Positions 1-7,949 of a stretch of 47,986 bases of DNA are shown here, one piece after another (positions within the stretch are counted from its first letter, which is position 1; every line of letters starts with the position of its first letter). The stretch is from Geobacter sp. (lineage in GTDB: Bacteria > Desulfobacterota > Desulfuromonadia > Geobacterales > Pseudopelobacteraceae), in the NCBI GenBank assembly GCA_025360785.1, contig JANYBN010000114.1, positions 1 through 47,986 on the forward strand. The letters are read 5' to 3'. The notes under the pieces were generated by a model. That model ran no database searches, was not told the DNA's origin, and was given only the letters and a program-made list of their open reading frames with translations. The translations under genes were made by a program, and so were the position numbers.

Positions 1-955
1 CCTCCTCCCGCATGGCGGAGTACTTCCAGGCGTTGCCGAGAAGGTTCGCAAGAACTACCCGCAGCAGGTTTGCATCCCCATTGGCGACTATCGCGTCGGC
101 GATACGGAAAGTGACCCTGCGTCCCGGCTCGCCCAGCTGCAGTTCTGCGGCCACCTCGTGCGCCAGTGCGCTGAAATCGACCATATCCCGGCGCAGTTCG
201 ATGTGGCCCATGCGGGAGAAATTGAGCAGGGCATCGATGAGCCGGTTCATGCGCAAGGTACCGTCGTAGGCACCCTGGAGATAACCGGTGCACTGCTCAT
301 CTAGATTGTCGCCGCATAACTCCTTTATTACCTGGCAGTAGCTGCAGATAATGTTCAAAGGATTGCGCAGATCGTGGGCAACCGTATAATTAAAGGCTTC
401 CAGTTCCTGATTGGCGTATTCCAGATCGGCCGCCCGCGCCGCCAGGTCGGCATTCAATCGCGCAATTTCTTCCTCCGCCCGTCTGCGTTCGCTAACATCC
501 TGGCACACAACCAGGAGGCCGAGCGTCTCGTCCCTGTCATACACAGCCTGGGCTGTTTCCTCCACCCACAAGATCTCCCCGTTTTTACGGATCTTGCGAA
601 ACTGCCAGTGTCTAACCTGATTGGGGTTTTGCAGGCAGGCTTGCAGCTGCCCGGCAACGGCAAGGCGGTCATCTTCAAAGAACAGATTCAGTACCGACAT
701 CCCTTCCAGTTCTACTGTCGTATAGCCCAGATTGCTTGCGCAAGCCGGATTCGCCGTGAGTATCGTCAAGTCGGCATCAAGGGTAACTATCATGGTCGGA
801 TTGTCGCGGAACAGGGCCCGAAATCGCTCCTCACTGAAGCGAAGTGCCTGTTCCGTCTTTTTGCGCCCGTTCAGGTGTCCACGGAAATGTCCGGTAGGAC
901 GACCCTTTTCCCGTTTCTGCGGTACGTTTCTCTTTTTTAACGCGGATCTGGACAT
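1..955 (-). CDS. PAS sensor histidine kinase, C-terminus cut by window edge
   Basis: About 318 residues are visible, read from an ATG at 955. A basic, low-complexity N-terminus (about 1-35) is followed by a PAS domain (about 40-155, ending VCQDVSERR), a short coiled linker and a HisKA dimerisation box with the phospho-accepting histidine in FNYTVAHDLRNPLN. Then comes the start of a HATPase domain, whose N-box (VVLANLLGNAWKYSA) lies against the window edge. No membrane segment or signal peptide is seen, so the kinase is probably cytosolic. The remaining ATP-binding motifs lie outside the window. The start is supported by a weak CCTGAGG upstream; the gene is 41 bases downstream of the receiver-only gene and may be in its operon. 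Family assignment is firm; the stimulus is unknown. Confidence 0.85.
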   Translation of the reverse strand, partial: MSRSALKKRNVPQKREKGRPTGHFRGHLNGRKKTEQALRFSEERFRALFRDNPTMIVTLDADLTILTANPACASNLGYTTVELEGMSVLNLFFEDDRLAVAGQLQACLQNPNQVRHWQFRKIRKNGEILWVEETAQAVYDRDETLGLLVVCQDVSERRRAEEEIARLNADLAARAADLEYANQELEAFNYTVAHDLRNPLNIICSYCQVIKELCGDNLDEQCTGYLQGAYDGTLRMNRLIDALLNFSRMGHIELRRDMVDFSALAHEVAAELQLGEPGRRVTFRIADAIVANGDANLLRVVLANLLGNAWKYSAMREE

Positions 956-996
956 AGCGCCTCAGGTTCTGTTGCCGGTTGTGTGATTGCGCAGAT

Positions 997-1392
997 TTAT
1001 TTCCGCGAAGTCGGCTCGTTTCGGCGGAAATCTGACTCCCTGATCATTTTAATCAGCTTCGCGAAGTTTAGCGGTTTGGACAAATAGGCGTCCATGCCTG
1101 CCTCCAGGCATTTTAGTTCGTCGTTGTGGAGAGCGAAGGCTGTAATGGCTACGATGAAGGTGTGACCTCCCCTGAAAGCCTCCTTCTCACGAATGGCACG
1201 GGTGGCCTCGAAGCCATTCATGCGCGGCATCTGCACATCCATCAGGACAACGTCGTAATTGCCCGCCTCCCACATCTCGACCCCCATCACACCGTCCTCG
1301 GCAATGGTAACTTCAAAGCCGGAGCGCTCAAGCATCACAGTAAAGACCTTGCTTATGACGGTGTCATCATCAACCACCAGAATTCGCATCAT
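997..1392 (-). CDS. single-domain response regulator (REC only)
   Basis: A 131-residue protein that is nothing but a receiver domain. The acidic pocket DDD is at residues 8-10, the phospho-acceptor is Asp52 in LMDVQMPRMNG, the conserved Thr/Ser region is AITAF and the conserved Lys is in LSKPLNFAK. There is no output domain, so it probably acts by protein contact or as a phosphorelay intermediate. I place the start at 1392, not at the longer upstream option at 1521, because AAAGGAGAGAA sits directly before ATGATGCGA and the longer reading has no receiver homology. It overlaps the 3' end of the kinase gene by 23 bases, which suggests translational coupling and makes that kinase the likely partner. 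Confidence 0.9.
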   Translation of the reverse strand: MMRILVVDDDTVISKVFTVMLERSGFEVTIAEDGVMGVEMWEAGNYDVVLMDVQMPRMNGFEATRAIREKEAFRGGHTFIVAITAFALHNDELKCLEAGMDAYLSKPLNFAKLIKMIRESDFRRNEPTSRK

Positions 1393-2383
1393 TTCTCTCC
1401 TTTGGACCGGGTTCCTGCAACGGGACGGTGAAAACGAATCGGCTTCCCTTTCCCTCTTCGCTTTCGAAAAAGATCGTACCCTCCATAAGGTCAACGATTC
1501 GTTTGCTGATGACAAGACCAAGTCCGGCGCCTCCGTAGCTGCGCGTGTCAGAATCGTCCACCTGGCTGAAAGGGAGGAATATCCGGTGCTTCATGTCGTC
1601 GGCGATGCCTATGCCGGTATCCCTGACCGAAAAAGTAACATCCAGTTTTCCACCACTTAAACCATCGTCTGCATTTACGTACACCTCGACGTTGCCACGC
1701 CTGGTAAACTTGACGGCGTTCGACACCAGATTCATAAGAATAAGCTGAACCCGGAGACTGTCGCCGATCATGGTTTCGGGAAGCCGCTCATCCACGGTCA
1801 CGATGAATGTCAGCCCTTTGCGCCGGGCCTCCGCAGCGAAGATGTCAGCCGCAAGCGCCACGCATTCCCGCAGGACAAAGGGTTTGTCCTCTATGGCTAT
1901 CCGACCGGCCTCGATCTTCGTCATCTCAAGGATGTCATTGAGAATCCTGACCATGGAACCGGCCGAATTGTACGCCGTCAGGATGTAGTCGCGCTGTTCT
2001 GCTTCAAGGTGACCTCCAAGGACAACCTCCAGCATTCCAAGCACTCCGCTCATCGGGGTGCGCAGTTCATGGCTCATGTTGGCGAGGAACTGGCTCTTGG
2101 CCCGATTGGCCTCCTCGGCAGCCTCTTTTGCTTCCTTCAGCGCCTTTTCCGACTCCCTGGAGTCATGGGCATGCCCGATAATGAGCCGATAGAGGAGAAG
2201 GGAAGACAAGACAATGAACGCAATGCCCTTAAACTCGGAAATACGGGTCATTGTTGCTGTGTTATGTGTCAATAAGTTCAATAAGCTGTCAGATAGATAT
2301 ATCCAGAGAGAGCTGAAAACTACATAGACAAACACGATCCGCAAGGCGCAAAGGCGATCCGTATGTTCGGATTCTTTTGTCAT
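1370..2383 (-). CDS. membrane-bound sensor histidine kinase
   Basis: A 337-residue kinase. Two hydrophobic stretches at about residues 14-35 and 50-68 anchor it with only a short periplasmic loop, so it has no large sensor domain. HisKA follows with FLANMSHELRTPMSGVLG (about 99-117), then HATPase_c with the N-box LVSNAVKFT, the G1 box DTGIGI and the G2 box GGAGLGL. The C-terminus ends in a Gly-rich tail overlapping the receiver gene. The MSHELRTP box is of the type common in hybrid kinases; here the receiver is a separate, overlapping gene, as if a hybrid kinase had been split. A GGAG lies 7 bases before the ATG. It is likely co-transcribed with the oxidoreductase upstream, 24 bases away. Confidence 0.9.
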   Translation of the reverse strand: MTKESEHTDRLCALRIVFVYVVFSSLWIYLSDSLLNLLTHNTATMTRISEFKGIAFIVLSSLLLYRLIIGHAHDSRESEKALKEAKEAAEEANRAKSQFLANMSHELRTPMSGVLGMLEVVLGGHLEAEQRDYILTAYNSAGSMVRILNDILEMTKIEAGRIAIEDKPFVLRECVALAADIFAAEARRKGLTFIVTVDERLPETMIGDSLRVQLILMNLVSNAVKFTRRGNVEVYVNADDGLSGGKLDVTFSVRDTGIGIADDMKHRIFLPFSQVDDSDTRSYGGAGLGLVISKRIVDLMEGTIFFESEEGKGSRFVFTVPLQEPGPKERNDANSGG

Positions 2384-2407
2384 TACGTCTCCTGCTCCCG
2401 GAAAATA

Positions 2408-3469
2408 TTATTTGGCCCGCAAGTACTGGTTCGGCCAGGGAACATCAACATTCAGCGCCTTGGCTGCATGAAGCGGCCAGTAGGGGTCACGCAGCATCTG
2501 TCGCGCCAGCAGTACGACATCGGCCTGGCCGGTGGCTACAATCTGCTCGGCCTGGGCCGGTTCGGTGATGAGGCCGACTGCGCCGCTGGCTATCCCGGCC
2601 TCGGTCCTGACCCTGGCCGCAAAAGGCACCTGGAAGCCGGGTCCGAAGGGTACCGGTTCATTCGGCACGGCAAATCCCGAGGAACAGTCGATCAGGTCCA
2701 CCCCGATCTCCTTCAGCTGCCGGGCCAAATGCAGAGACTGATCAATGTCCCATCCACCCTCCACCCAGTCGGTAGCCGAAATTCTGACAAACAGCGGCAG
2801 TTCCGCCGGCCACTCCTCACGTACCGCCCTGGCTACCCTCAGCGGGAAACGGAGCCGGTTTTCCAGATTGCCGCCGTAATCATCTTCACGGTGATTAACC
2901 AGCGGAGACAGGAATTCATGAAGCAGGTAGCCGTGAGCCATGTGCAGCTCAATCACCTGGAAACCTGCGACAAGCGCTCTCTTCGCCGCGGAGCGGAACC
3001 GGGCTTCCAGTTCGTCCAGTTCAGGTAAGGACAGGGCCCGGGGAACGGGATGCCCCTTGTCAAAAGGCGCAGCGCTCGGCGCGAGCGGCTGCCAGCCGCA
3101 TGCTTCTACCCCCAGCGGGCCGCCGCCGAGCCACGGCAATGAGCATGATCCCTTGCGACCGGCGTGGGCGAGTTGAATCGCCGGCACCGCGCCCTGCTCA
3201 TTTATGAATCCGGCGACAGGTGCAAACGCATCGGCATGGGCGTCACTCCAGATGCCGCTGTCGTCCGGACTGATACGCCCTTCCGGGCTGACTGCGGTGG
3301 CTTCAACCATGACCAGTCCTGCACCACCCACGGCACGGCTGCCTAGATGGACGAGATGCCAGTCAGTTGGCAAGCCGTTGCGACTGGAGTACTGGCACAT
3401 AGGAGATACGAAAATCCGGTTGCGAAAAGTTATGGATCGCAGGGTCAGGGGTGAAAATAGAACACTCAT
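2408..3469 (-). CDS. NADH:flavin oxidoreductase, Old Yellow Enzyme family (YqjM-like)
   Basis: A 353-residue FMN-dependent TIM-barrel reductase of the YqjM (thermophilic-like) Old Yellow Enzyme branch. These enzymes reduce activated C=C bonds in enones, quinones and xenobiotics with NAD(P)H. The branch is shown by SPMCQYSS near residue 22, whose Cys is the redox-tuning residue of YqjM, and by the paired active-site histidines in LHMAHGYLLHEFLSP. FMN-phosphate contacts are near GAVGLITEP and the C-terminal arginine region VVLLARQMLRDPYW is present. Length matches the family. Three ATGs lie at 3481, 3472 and 3469; I prefer 3469 because GGAG is 6 bases before it and the protein then begins like YqjM. 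Its physiological substrate cannot be told from sequence. Confidence 0.9.
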   Translation of the reverse strand: MSVLFSPLTLRSITFRNRIFVSPMCQYSSRNGLPTDWHLVHLGSRAVGGAGLVMVEATAVSPEGRISPDDSGIWSDAHADAFAPVAGFINEQGAVPAIQLAHAGRKGSCSLPWLGGGPLGVEACGWQPLAPSAAPFDKGHPVPRALSLPELDELEARFRSAAKRALVAGFQVIELHMAHGYLLHEFLSPLVNHREDDYGGNLENRLRFPLRVARAVREEWPAELPLFVRISATDWVEGGWDIDQSLHLARQLKEIGVDLIDCSSGFAVPNEPVPFGPGFQVPFAARVRTEAGIASGAVGLITEPAQAEQIVATGQADVVLLARQMLRDPYWPLHAAKALNVDVPWPNQYLRAK

Positions 3470-3532
3470 CATTGTCTCCATGTAACAGGTTGTCAGGTTT
3501 TTACTTTATGAATCTACGACCATTTATAATCT

Positions 3533-3737
3533 CTATTGCAGGCTGATGGTAACACCCGGAACCGTCGCCGCTGAGGTGTAGTCTTTGCCTTGGGCCGAAT
3601 TGACGATGAAGTCTGCTGCCGTCACAGCAGCACCGGCAGTGATGTCAAAGGTGATGGCGGCGCAATCTCCGTTTCCAAAGCTGCAAACGCCCTTCCCGGC
3701 CAATCCATGTTTTTTACTCTTTGTATTTGCATATCAT
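3533..3737 (-). pseudogene. decayed gene: start site fused to the C-terminus of a cohesin-like protein
   Basis: On the minus strand AAAAAAGGAGAC precedes an ATG at 3737 that opens only seven codons. In another frame, open from 3733 to the TAG at 3533, about 65 codons read as a plausible secreted-protein tail containing GDCAAITFDITAGAAVTAAD and ending VPGVTISLQ. That tail resembles the C-terminal half of the cohesin-like lipoprotein at 17382-17906 (ARITCDIASEAQLSAQD). No start codon serves the longer frame. I infer an internal deletion or frameshift that joined the start site to the 3' end. It could instead be a fragment left by recombination. Confidence 0.45.
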
Positions 3738-3813
3738 GTCTCCTTTTTTCCTTTTGTTATGAACCTTGACTACAACTACGGCTCCCCCGGGGAGAGGGGG
3801 CCAAGCAAGCGCA

Positions 3814-4164
3814 CTAATGAAAAACTTTGGCATAGACAAATAAGTACCCTGCTCCGAAACAGGCCGACAGCATGACATGCTTTACAATCAGCATTCTGCG
3901 CCGGGCCCGCTCCGCATCCGGGCCGTACCAGTTCTCCACATAGGTGAAAGTTCTTCCGGCGCCGGTTGCCATAATGAGTACCATCGCCGCAATACTGGCC
4001 CATAAAGAGTTGCGTTCAAGGGCGTTGATCACGCCGGTGATCTCCGGGTGTGCGGTGTGTGCCCGATGGAGCAGGGTTATGGTCGCAATGGCCGCCAGCC
4101 AGATGCCGGCGGCAAAATCGTGCATGAACCCGTTCAGGATGACGAATGCTTTTGGTATATTCAT
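3814..4164 (-). CDS. small integral membrane protein, function unknown
   Basis: A 116-residue protein with three or four predicted membrane helices (about residues 5-33, 48-68 and 92-113) and several His and Arg residues at the helix ends (HDFAAG, LLHRAHTAH, VKHVML). The layout recalls small CopD-like or heme-contacting membrane proteins, but I do not recognise the family. The start at 4164 is chosen over the ATG at 4179 because GGAG stands 9 bases before 4164, and the longer form only adds five residues. It is the last intact gene of the co-directional cytochrome run, following the radical SAM gene with 14 bases between. Confidence 0.7.
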   Translation of the reverse strand: MNIPKAFVILNGFMHDFAAGIWLAAIATITLLHRAHTAHPEITGVINALERNSLWASIAAMVLIMATGAGRTFTYVENWYGPDAERARRRMLIVKHVMLSACFGAGYLFVYAKVFH

Positions 4165-4178
4165 GGAACAGTTCTCCA

Positions 4179-5693
4179 TTACGGTAGCGGCGCCACGGCG
4201 GGGTGCCGGTCTCCATGCCGCCCGGTCGCACCTTTGACCGTAGCAAGCATGGCCTTGACCTCTGCCGGCATGCCGGCGCCTTCGCGCATGGCCAGCTTCA
4301 TCTCTTCAGCCAGATAGGAATGATTTATCAGCAGATTCAGCACCGAGAGCATGAATTCCTGTTTCCATGGGGTCAGCGTCGGCAGTGTCTGAAACTTGTG
4401 CATGAAGAATTTCTGCGCCGCCTTCCCCAGTTCTCGCCCCAATTCCTCCAGGGTCATGTTTTTGGGCTTGATGACCGGCTCCACCAGATTGTATTTGCTG
4501 TAATCTTTGGTCGCGACATACTGCTCTAGCTGCGGATACAGGTCGGCATAGGGCCAGGGGGCGATGGCGAGGAAAAATGCCATGTCCGGGTTGTAATACT
4601 TTGCCAGTTCGACGGTCCAGGCGATGGTTTCGGGGGTGTCGTCCGGCATGCCGAGGACAAAGGAGGTCTCGGAAACGATATCGGCATTGTTGATCAGGTC
4701 GATGGCCTGTTTGGACTGAGCCACCTGGGTATCCTTTTTGAACACGTCCAGCGTCTCCTGCGTACCGGCTTCAACACCGACGTAGATGTGCTCGACCCCC
4801 GCCAGACGATATTTGTCCATGATATCGGCGTCGCGCAGAATATCGTCAACGCGGGTTTCCATAAGCAGTTTGACCGGCACCCTCCGCTCGATCATCAGGT
4901 CGAGAATGCGCTCCCAGCGAACCCGATCAAAGGTAGGGATCTCATCGGCCAGCATGGCGACTTCAACACCGTAGTTCCAGCTGAGCAGCTCCAGTTCGGC
5001 CACCACGTTTTCCGGACTGCGCGCCCGCCAGGTCTGTGACCAGAACAGCTGTTGGGAACAGAAAGAACACTGCTGCTTGCAGCCGCGGGAGGAGGAAATG
5101 ATGGCCAGGCGGGCATCATGCTTGGCTCGGTACTTGTAAATCGGCCAGTCCACCAGATCCCAGGCCATCGGCAGGGCGTCCAGATCCTGAATGTAGGCGG
5201 CTTTCGGTGTGGCCAGCACGCGGTCGTCGCGCCAGAAGGCCAGACCGTTGACTTTGCGGGGGTCAGCGCCCGCATTCAGGCAGGTGAGCAGTTCCACCAG
5301 TGTGACTTCGCCTTCGCCGCGCACGATGTAATCGACGCTGTTATTGTCATGCTTCAGGATTTCGTCGTAACAGAAGGTGGCATGCACATTGCCCAGGGCG
5401 GTCACGACGTTTGGATTGATGGACTTGGCCAGAGTGCAGATTTTGATGGCATCGACAATGGAGGCGGTAAACGAGGTCGTCGCGACGACGTCAGGCCGGA
5501 AATCCTCGATCCGTTTCCGGATATCCGGCCAGGTGTGCCAGAGCGACATGGCATCGTAGTAATCGACCTCATAGCCCGCTGCCCGCAGCGAGCCGGCGAT
5601 GGAGACGAAGCCGACGTTCAGCCAGGTTCCGGCTGACTCCACGACACCTGAATGGTACGGAGGTGTAATAAGGGTGATGCGCTTGATGGTCAT
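4179..5693 (-). CDS. B12-binding domain radical SAM protein
   Basis: A 504-residue enzyme. Residues 1-150 form a cobalamin-binding Rossmann-like domain (LITPPYHSG at the start, then VVATTSFTASIVDAIK). Residues about 190-400 carry the radical SAM core with the [4Fe-4S] motif SSRGCKQQCSFCSQQLFW (CX3CX2C). The C-terminal 100 residues are helical. Overall it is of the BchE/HpnJ-like class, whose members catalyse radical methylations, cyclisations or rearrangements on tetrapyrroles, hopanoids and other substrates. The substrate is unknown. Position may be informative: the gene starts 27 bases after ccsA ends and is followed by a membrane protein, at the distal end of a c-type cytochrome cluster, so a role in heme or lipid tailoring is possible but unproven. 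Confidence 0.85.
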   Translation of the reverse strand: MTIKRITLITPPYHSGVVESAGTWLNVGFVSIAGSLRAAGYEVDYYDAMSLWHTWPDIRKRIEDFRPDVVATTSFTASIVDAIKICTLAKSINPNVVTALGNVHATFCYDEILKHDNNSVDYIVRGEGEVTLVELLTCLNAGADPRKVNGLAFWRDDRVLATPKAAYIQDLDALPMAWDLVDWPIYKYRAKHDARLAIISSSRGCKQQCSFCSQQLFWSQTWRARSPENVVAELELLSWNYGVEVAMLADEIPTFDRVRWERILDLMIERRVPVKLLMETRVDDILRDADIMDKYRLAGVEHIYVGVEAGTQETLDVFKKDTQVAQSKQAIDLINNADIVSETSFVLGMPDDTPETIAWTVELAKYYNPDMAFFLAIAPWPYADLYPQLEQYVATKDYSKYNLVEPVIKPKNMTLEELGRELGKAAQKFFMHKFQTLPTLTPWKQEFMLSVLNLLINHSYLAEEMKLAMREGAGMPAEVKAMLATVKGATGRHGDRHPAVAPLP

Positions 5694-5719
5694 GACTTAT
5701 GCCCTCTTTATGTTGCGGG

Positions 5720-6547
5720 TTACCTGAAATACTCCGAATGTATCGAACCACTCATAGTGGCCATGCCGAACAGCGACACCAGAGAGACGATGAAGCAGGC
5801 GATAAACACCAATGACGCCGCAGTTCCTTTTAACTGGAAAAACCGGCGCAGGTGCAGATAGGCGGCAAACATCAGGCAGGTGATCAGTGCCCAGGTTTCC
5901 GTCGGATCCCACCCCCAGAAGCGCCCCCATGATTGATAAGCCCAGATCGAACCGGCCAGCATGCCGATGGTCCAGAAGATAAAACCAAAGCCCGCAAAAC
6001 GGTAACTGTAGATATCCAGCGCCTCAAGTTCCGGAAGTCGCCGCAGCCAACCGGTGTCACTGCGTTTCTTGAACAGGTAGAAAAACGCCAGCGCACAGGC
6101 GATCACCAGCGTGGCCAGAGCAATCTTGTAGAGTCCGATATGGATAAGCAGCCAGACACTCCGGAAGGTGGCGGGCAAGGTGCGGATGCCCGGATTGTAA
6201 AACATGGAGAGTGCCAGCATCAGGAATGTGGTGGGAAAAGCCAGTACGCTGACCGGCTTGATCCGTGGATAGAACCTGAGGAAGACAAAAAAACAGACCA
6301 TGGTCATCCAGGCATCGGAGGAAAGCACCTCGTTCGGCGCCATGTAGGGGCCGTGCCCCACCTCTGCCCACCACACGGCAATCAGGGCGGTGTGCAGCAG
6401 CAATCCGACCCCGGCAACCCGGTAACTGAGCCGCTCGAAACGATTATTCCCGAACAGCACCCCGGCAACATTTGCGATAGTTGCCAGGACATAGACGATG
6501 ACAACCGCCCAGTTGGCCGCTATATACGATTCCAGCGACATGATCAT
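5720..6547 (-). CDS. ccsA: System II cytochrome c biogenesis protein CcsA (ResC type)
   Basis: A 275-residue polytopic protein of the heme-handling HHP/CcmF-CcsA superfamily. The tryptophan-rich WWD signature is clear as SWGRFWGWDPTETWALI near residue 205. Conserved histidines flank it in LLIHIGLYK and in the last loop (GSIHSEYF), and about eight hydrophobic helices can be counted. It forms the heme channel and cytochrome c synthetase with ResB/CcsB, joining heme to the Cys residues of heme motifs at the outer face of the inner membrane. ATGA overlap with resB implies translational coupling. Its place straight after three giant cytochrome genes suggests dedicated service to them. Confidence 0.93.
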   Translation of the reverse strand: MIMSLESYIAANWAVVIVYVLATIANVAGVLFGNNRFERLSYRVAGVGLLLHTALIAVWWAEVGHGPYMAPNEVLSSDAWMTMVCFFVFLRFYPRIKPVSVLAFPTTFLMLALSMFYNPGIRTLPATFRSVWLLIHIGLYKIALATLVIACALAFFYLFKKRSDTGWLRRLPELEALDIYSYRFAGFGFIFWTIGMLAGSIWAYQSWGRFWGWDPTETWALITCLMFAAYLHLRRFFQLKGTAASLVFIACFIVSLVSLFGMATMSGSIHSEYFR

Positions 6548-7863
6548 GGTGCGGTCTCCTTTTGCAGTGCCAGGGCCACTTCATCCCGCTCATCCGGATA
6601 GAAATCTTTAAATGCGGCGGCTTTCCAGAATACCGTAAAAGCACCATCCTGCCGGATTGCGATCAGTTCACGCGGCGGCGTAAGGTACTGCAGCAAGCCG
6701 CCAAGCATGATGATCGCGAAGCCGGTGAAGATCAGCGGCATGCCGGAATTATCCACGATGATCAGCTTGGACCATCTCTTTACCCCGTCCAGCCTGACCT
6801 GATACTCCCCCAGCGTTCCGGCGCCTCCCTTCGTCAAGGCCGTCCTGGCAATCTCCCGCCCACCCTGGGTAAATCGGAGGACCACTTCAGGGTTCGTGCT
6901 GAGCAGTGTTTTTTGGTCGGCATCGGCATAGTATTTTATTGAAAGCCGATGCGGAGACCAGTCCACACCGAATTCATCGCTGTATCCGGGGTCAGCCGGG
7001 CTTGTCGGCTGCTGGGCGGCAATTGTTTCGGTGTAAATCGCGCCGCTCTTGTCGGTAAAGGTGACGGCAAAGGCGTTCCCGAATTGAGCCGCATGGTAAA
7101 TGCGCAGACCACGATAACGCAGAATCCGGTTTATTGATGCGGTCAGCGGGTCAACCCGCCCGGATGCGTTGATCATGGAAATATCGGAACGTACCTCCAC
7201 CGGCTGCTGTTTGCTGTCAAACTGCAATTTGACCCTGTCGAGACGGATGGCCCCCGGCAGCGTCAGCGGCTTAGCCAGAAGGCCATGCCCGGACATATGC
7301 CACGGTTGACGGCTGTCATGCTGTTCGCCCTCGACCAGGATCAAGGCCGCCTGGCGGGCGGTCAAGGCTACGTACAATGACGCAGTAATCACCAGGGTCA
7401 TGCCGATGTGCAGCAGCAGACTGCCGAAATAGCCCCAGGGGTTCCTGACAAATTTAAGCTGCGCATCGGAACCGGTTCCGAGAGGGATATACCGATGAAA
7501 ACTTGCAACCGAACGAAGCTGCTGCTCCGTGATCCCGGCCGCTACCTCGTCCGAAGAAGTAGTGTCGGCTGAATACAGTTTTTTTCTGGCAACGATCAAC
7601 TGGTCATAGGATGAAACCACAAGGGCCAGCGCAGCAAACAGGATGACCGCCGCAAACCACGGTTGGGAATAGATGCTGTGCAGATTAACGCCATCAACCA
7701 CTTTTGACAGTCCGGCATGCCCGAGGCGCCAGACTTCAATCTGCTTCGGAGTCGCATCAATCCCTTGCGGGATGATCGTCGAAAGATACATCAGGCCCGC
7801 AAGGGACAGAATAAGTCCCAATGATACACGGCGGGCGGTGATAAATTGTTTCACTTTATTCAC
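6544..7863 (-). CDS. resB: System II cytochrome c biogenesis protein ResB/Ccs1
   Basis: A 439-residue ResB-family protein and partner of CcsA. It has an early membrane helix (about 13-35, ending LSTIIPQG as in many ResB proteins), a second near 72-90, a third near 150-170, a large periplasmic domain of about 200 residues and a last helix near 375-395 (PLIFTGFAIIMLGG). ResB is thought to hold apocytochrome for heme ligation. The start is a GTG at 7863 with GAGG upstream; no ATG gives a better N-terminus. The last four bases overlap ccsA. The 86 bases between it and the upstream cytochrome stop hold no clear terminator, so read-through from the cytochrome genes is likely. Confidence 0.92.
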   Translation of the reverse strand: MNKVKQFITARRVSLGLILSLAGLMYLSTIIPQGIDATPKQIEVWRLGHAGLSKVVDGVNLHSIYSQPWFAAVILFAALALVVSSYDQLIVARKKLYSADTTSSDEVAAGITEQQLRSVASFHRYIPLGTGSDAQLKFVRNPWGYFGSLLLHIGMTLVITASLYVALTARQAALILVEGEQHDSRQPWHMSGHGLLAKPLTLPGAIRLDRVKLQFDSKQQPVEVRSDISMINASGRVDPLTASINRILRYRGLRIYHAAQFGNAFAVTFTDKSGAIYTETIAAQQPTSPADPGYSDEFGVDWSPHRLSIKYYADADQKTLLSTNPEVVLRFTQGGREIARTALTKGGAGTLGEYQVRLDGVKRWSKLIIVDNSGMPLIFTGFAIIMLGGLLQYLTPPRELIAIRQDGAFTVFWKAAAFKDFYPDERDEVALALQKETAP

Positions 7864-7949
7864 TTATCAACGTCCTCTGCTTCTCCCTGGAAGCTAATCC
7901 GGATCACATCGCGCCGAGCCGTGCATAACACCTGGGTTGCCAGGCCGTG

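Noticed and set aside
3783-3804. GC-rich palindrome as the terminator of the cytochrome cluster
   Set aside because: The stem is plausible but on the minus strand no U-run follows it; the decayed gene comes next. It could still be a hairpin of other use.
3585-3875. Plus-strand frame of 96 codons
   Set aside because: No ribosome site or recognisable domain; it is antisense to the decayed cohesin-like gene and runs into the membrane protein gene.
4179-5693. Radical SAM protein as BchE of bacteriochlorophyll synthesis
   Set aside because: The class resemblance is only at superfamily level and no other photosynthesis gene is in the window.
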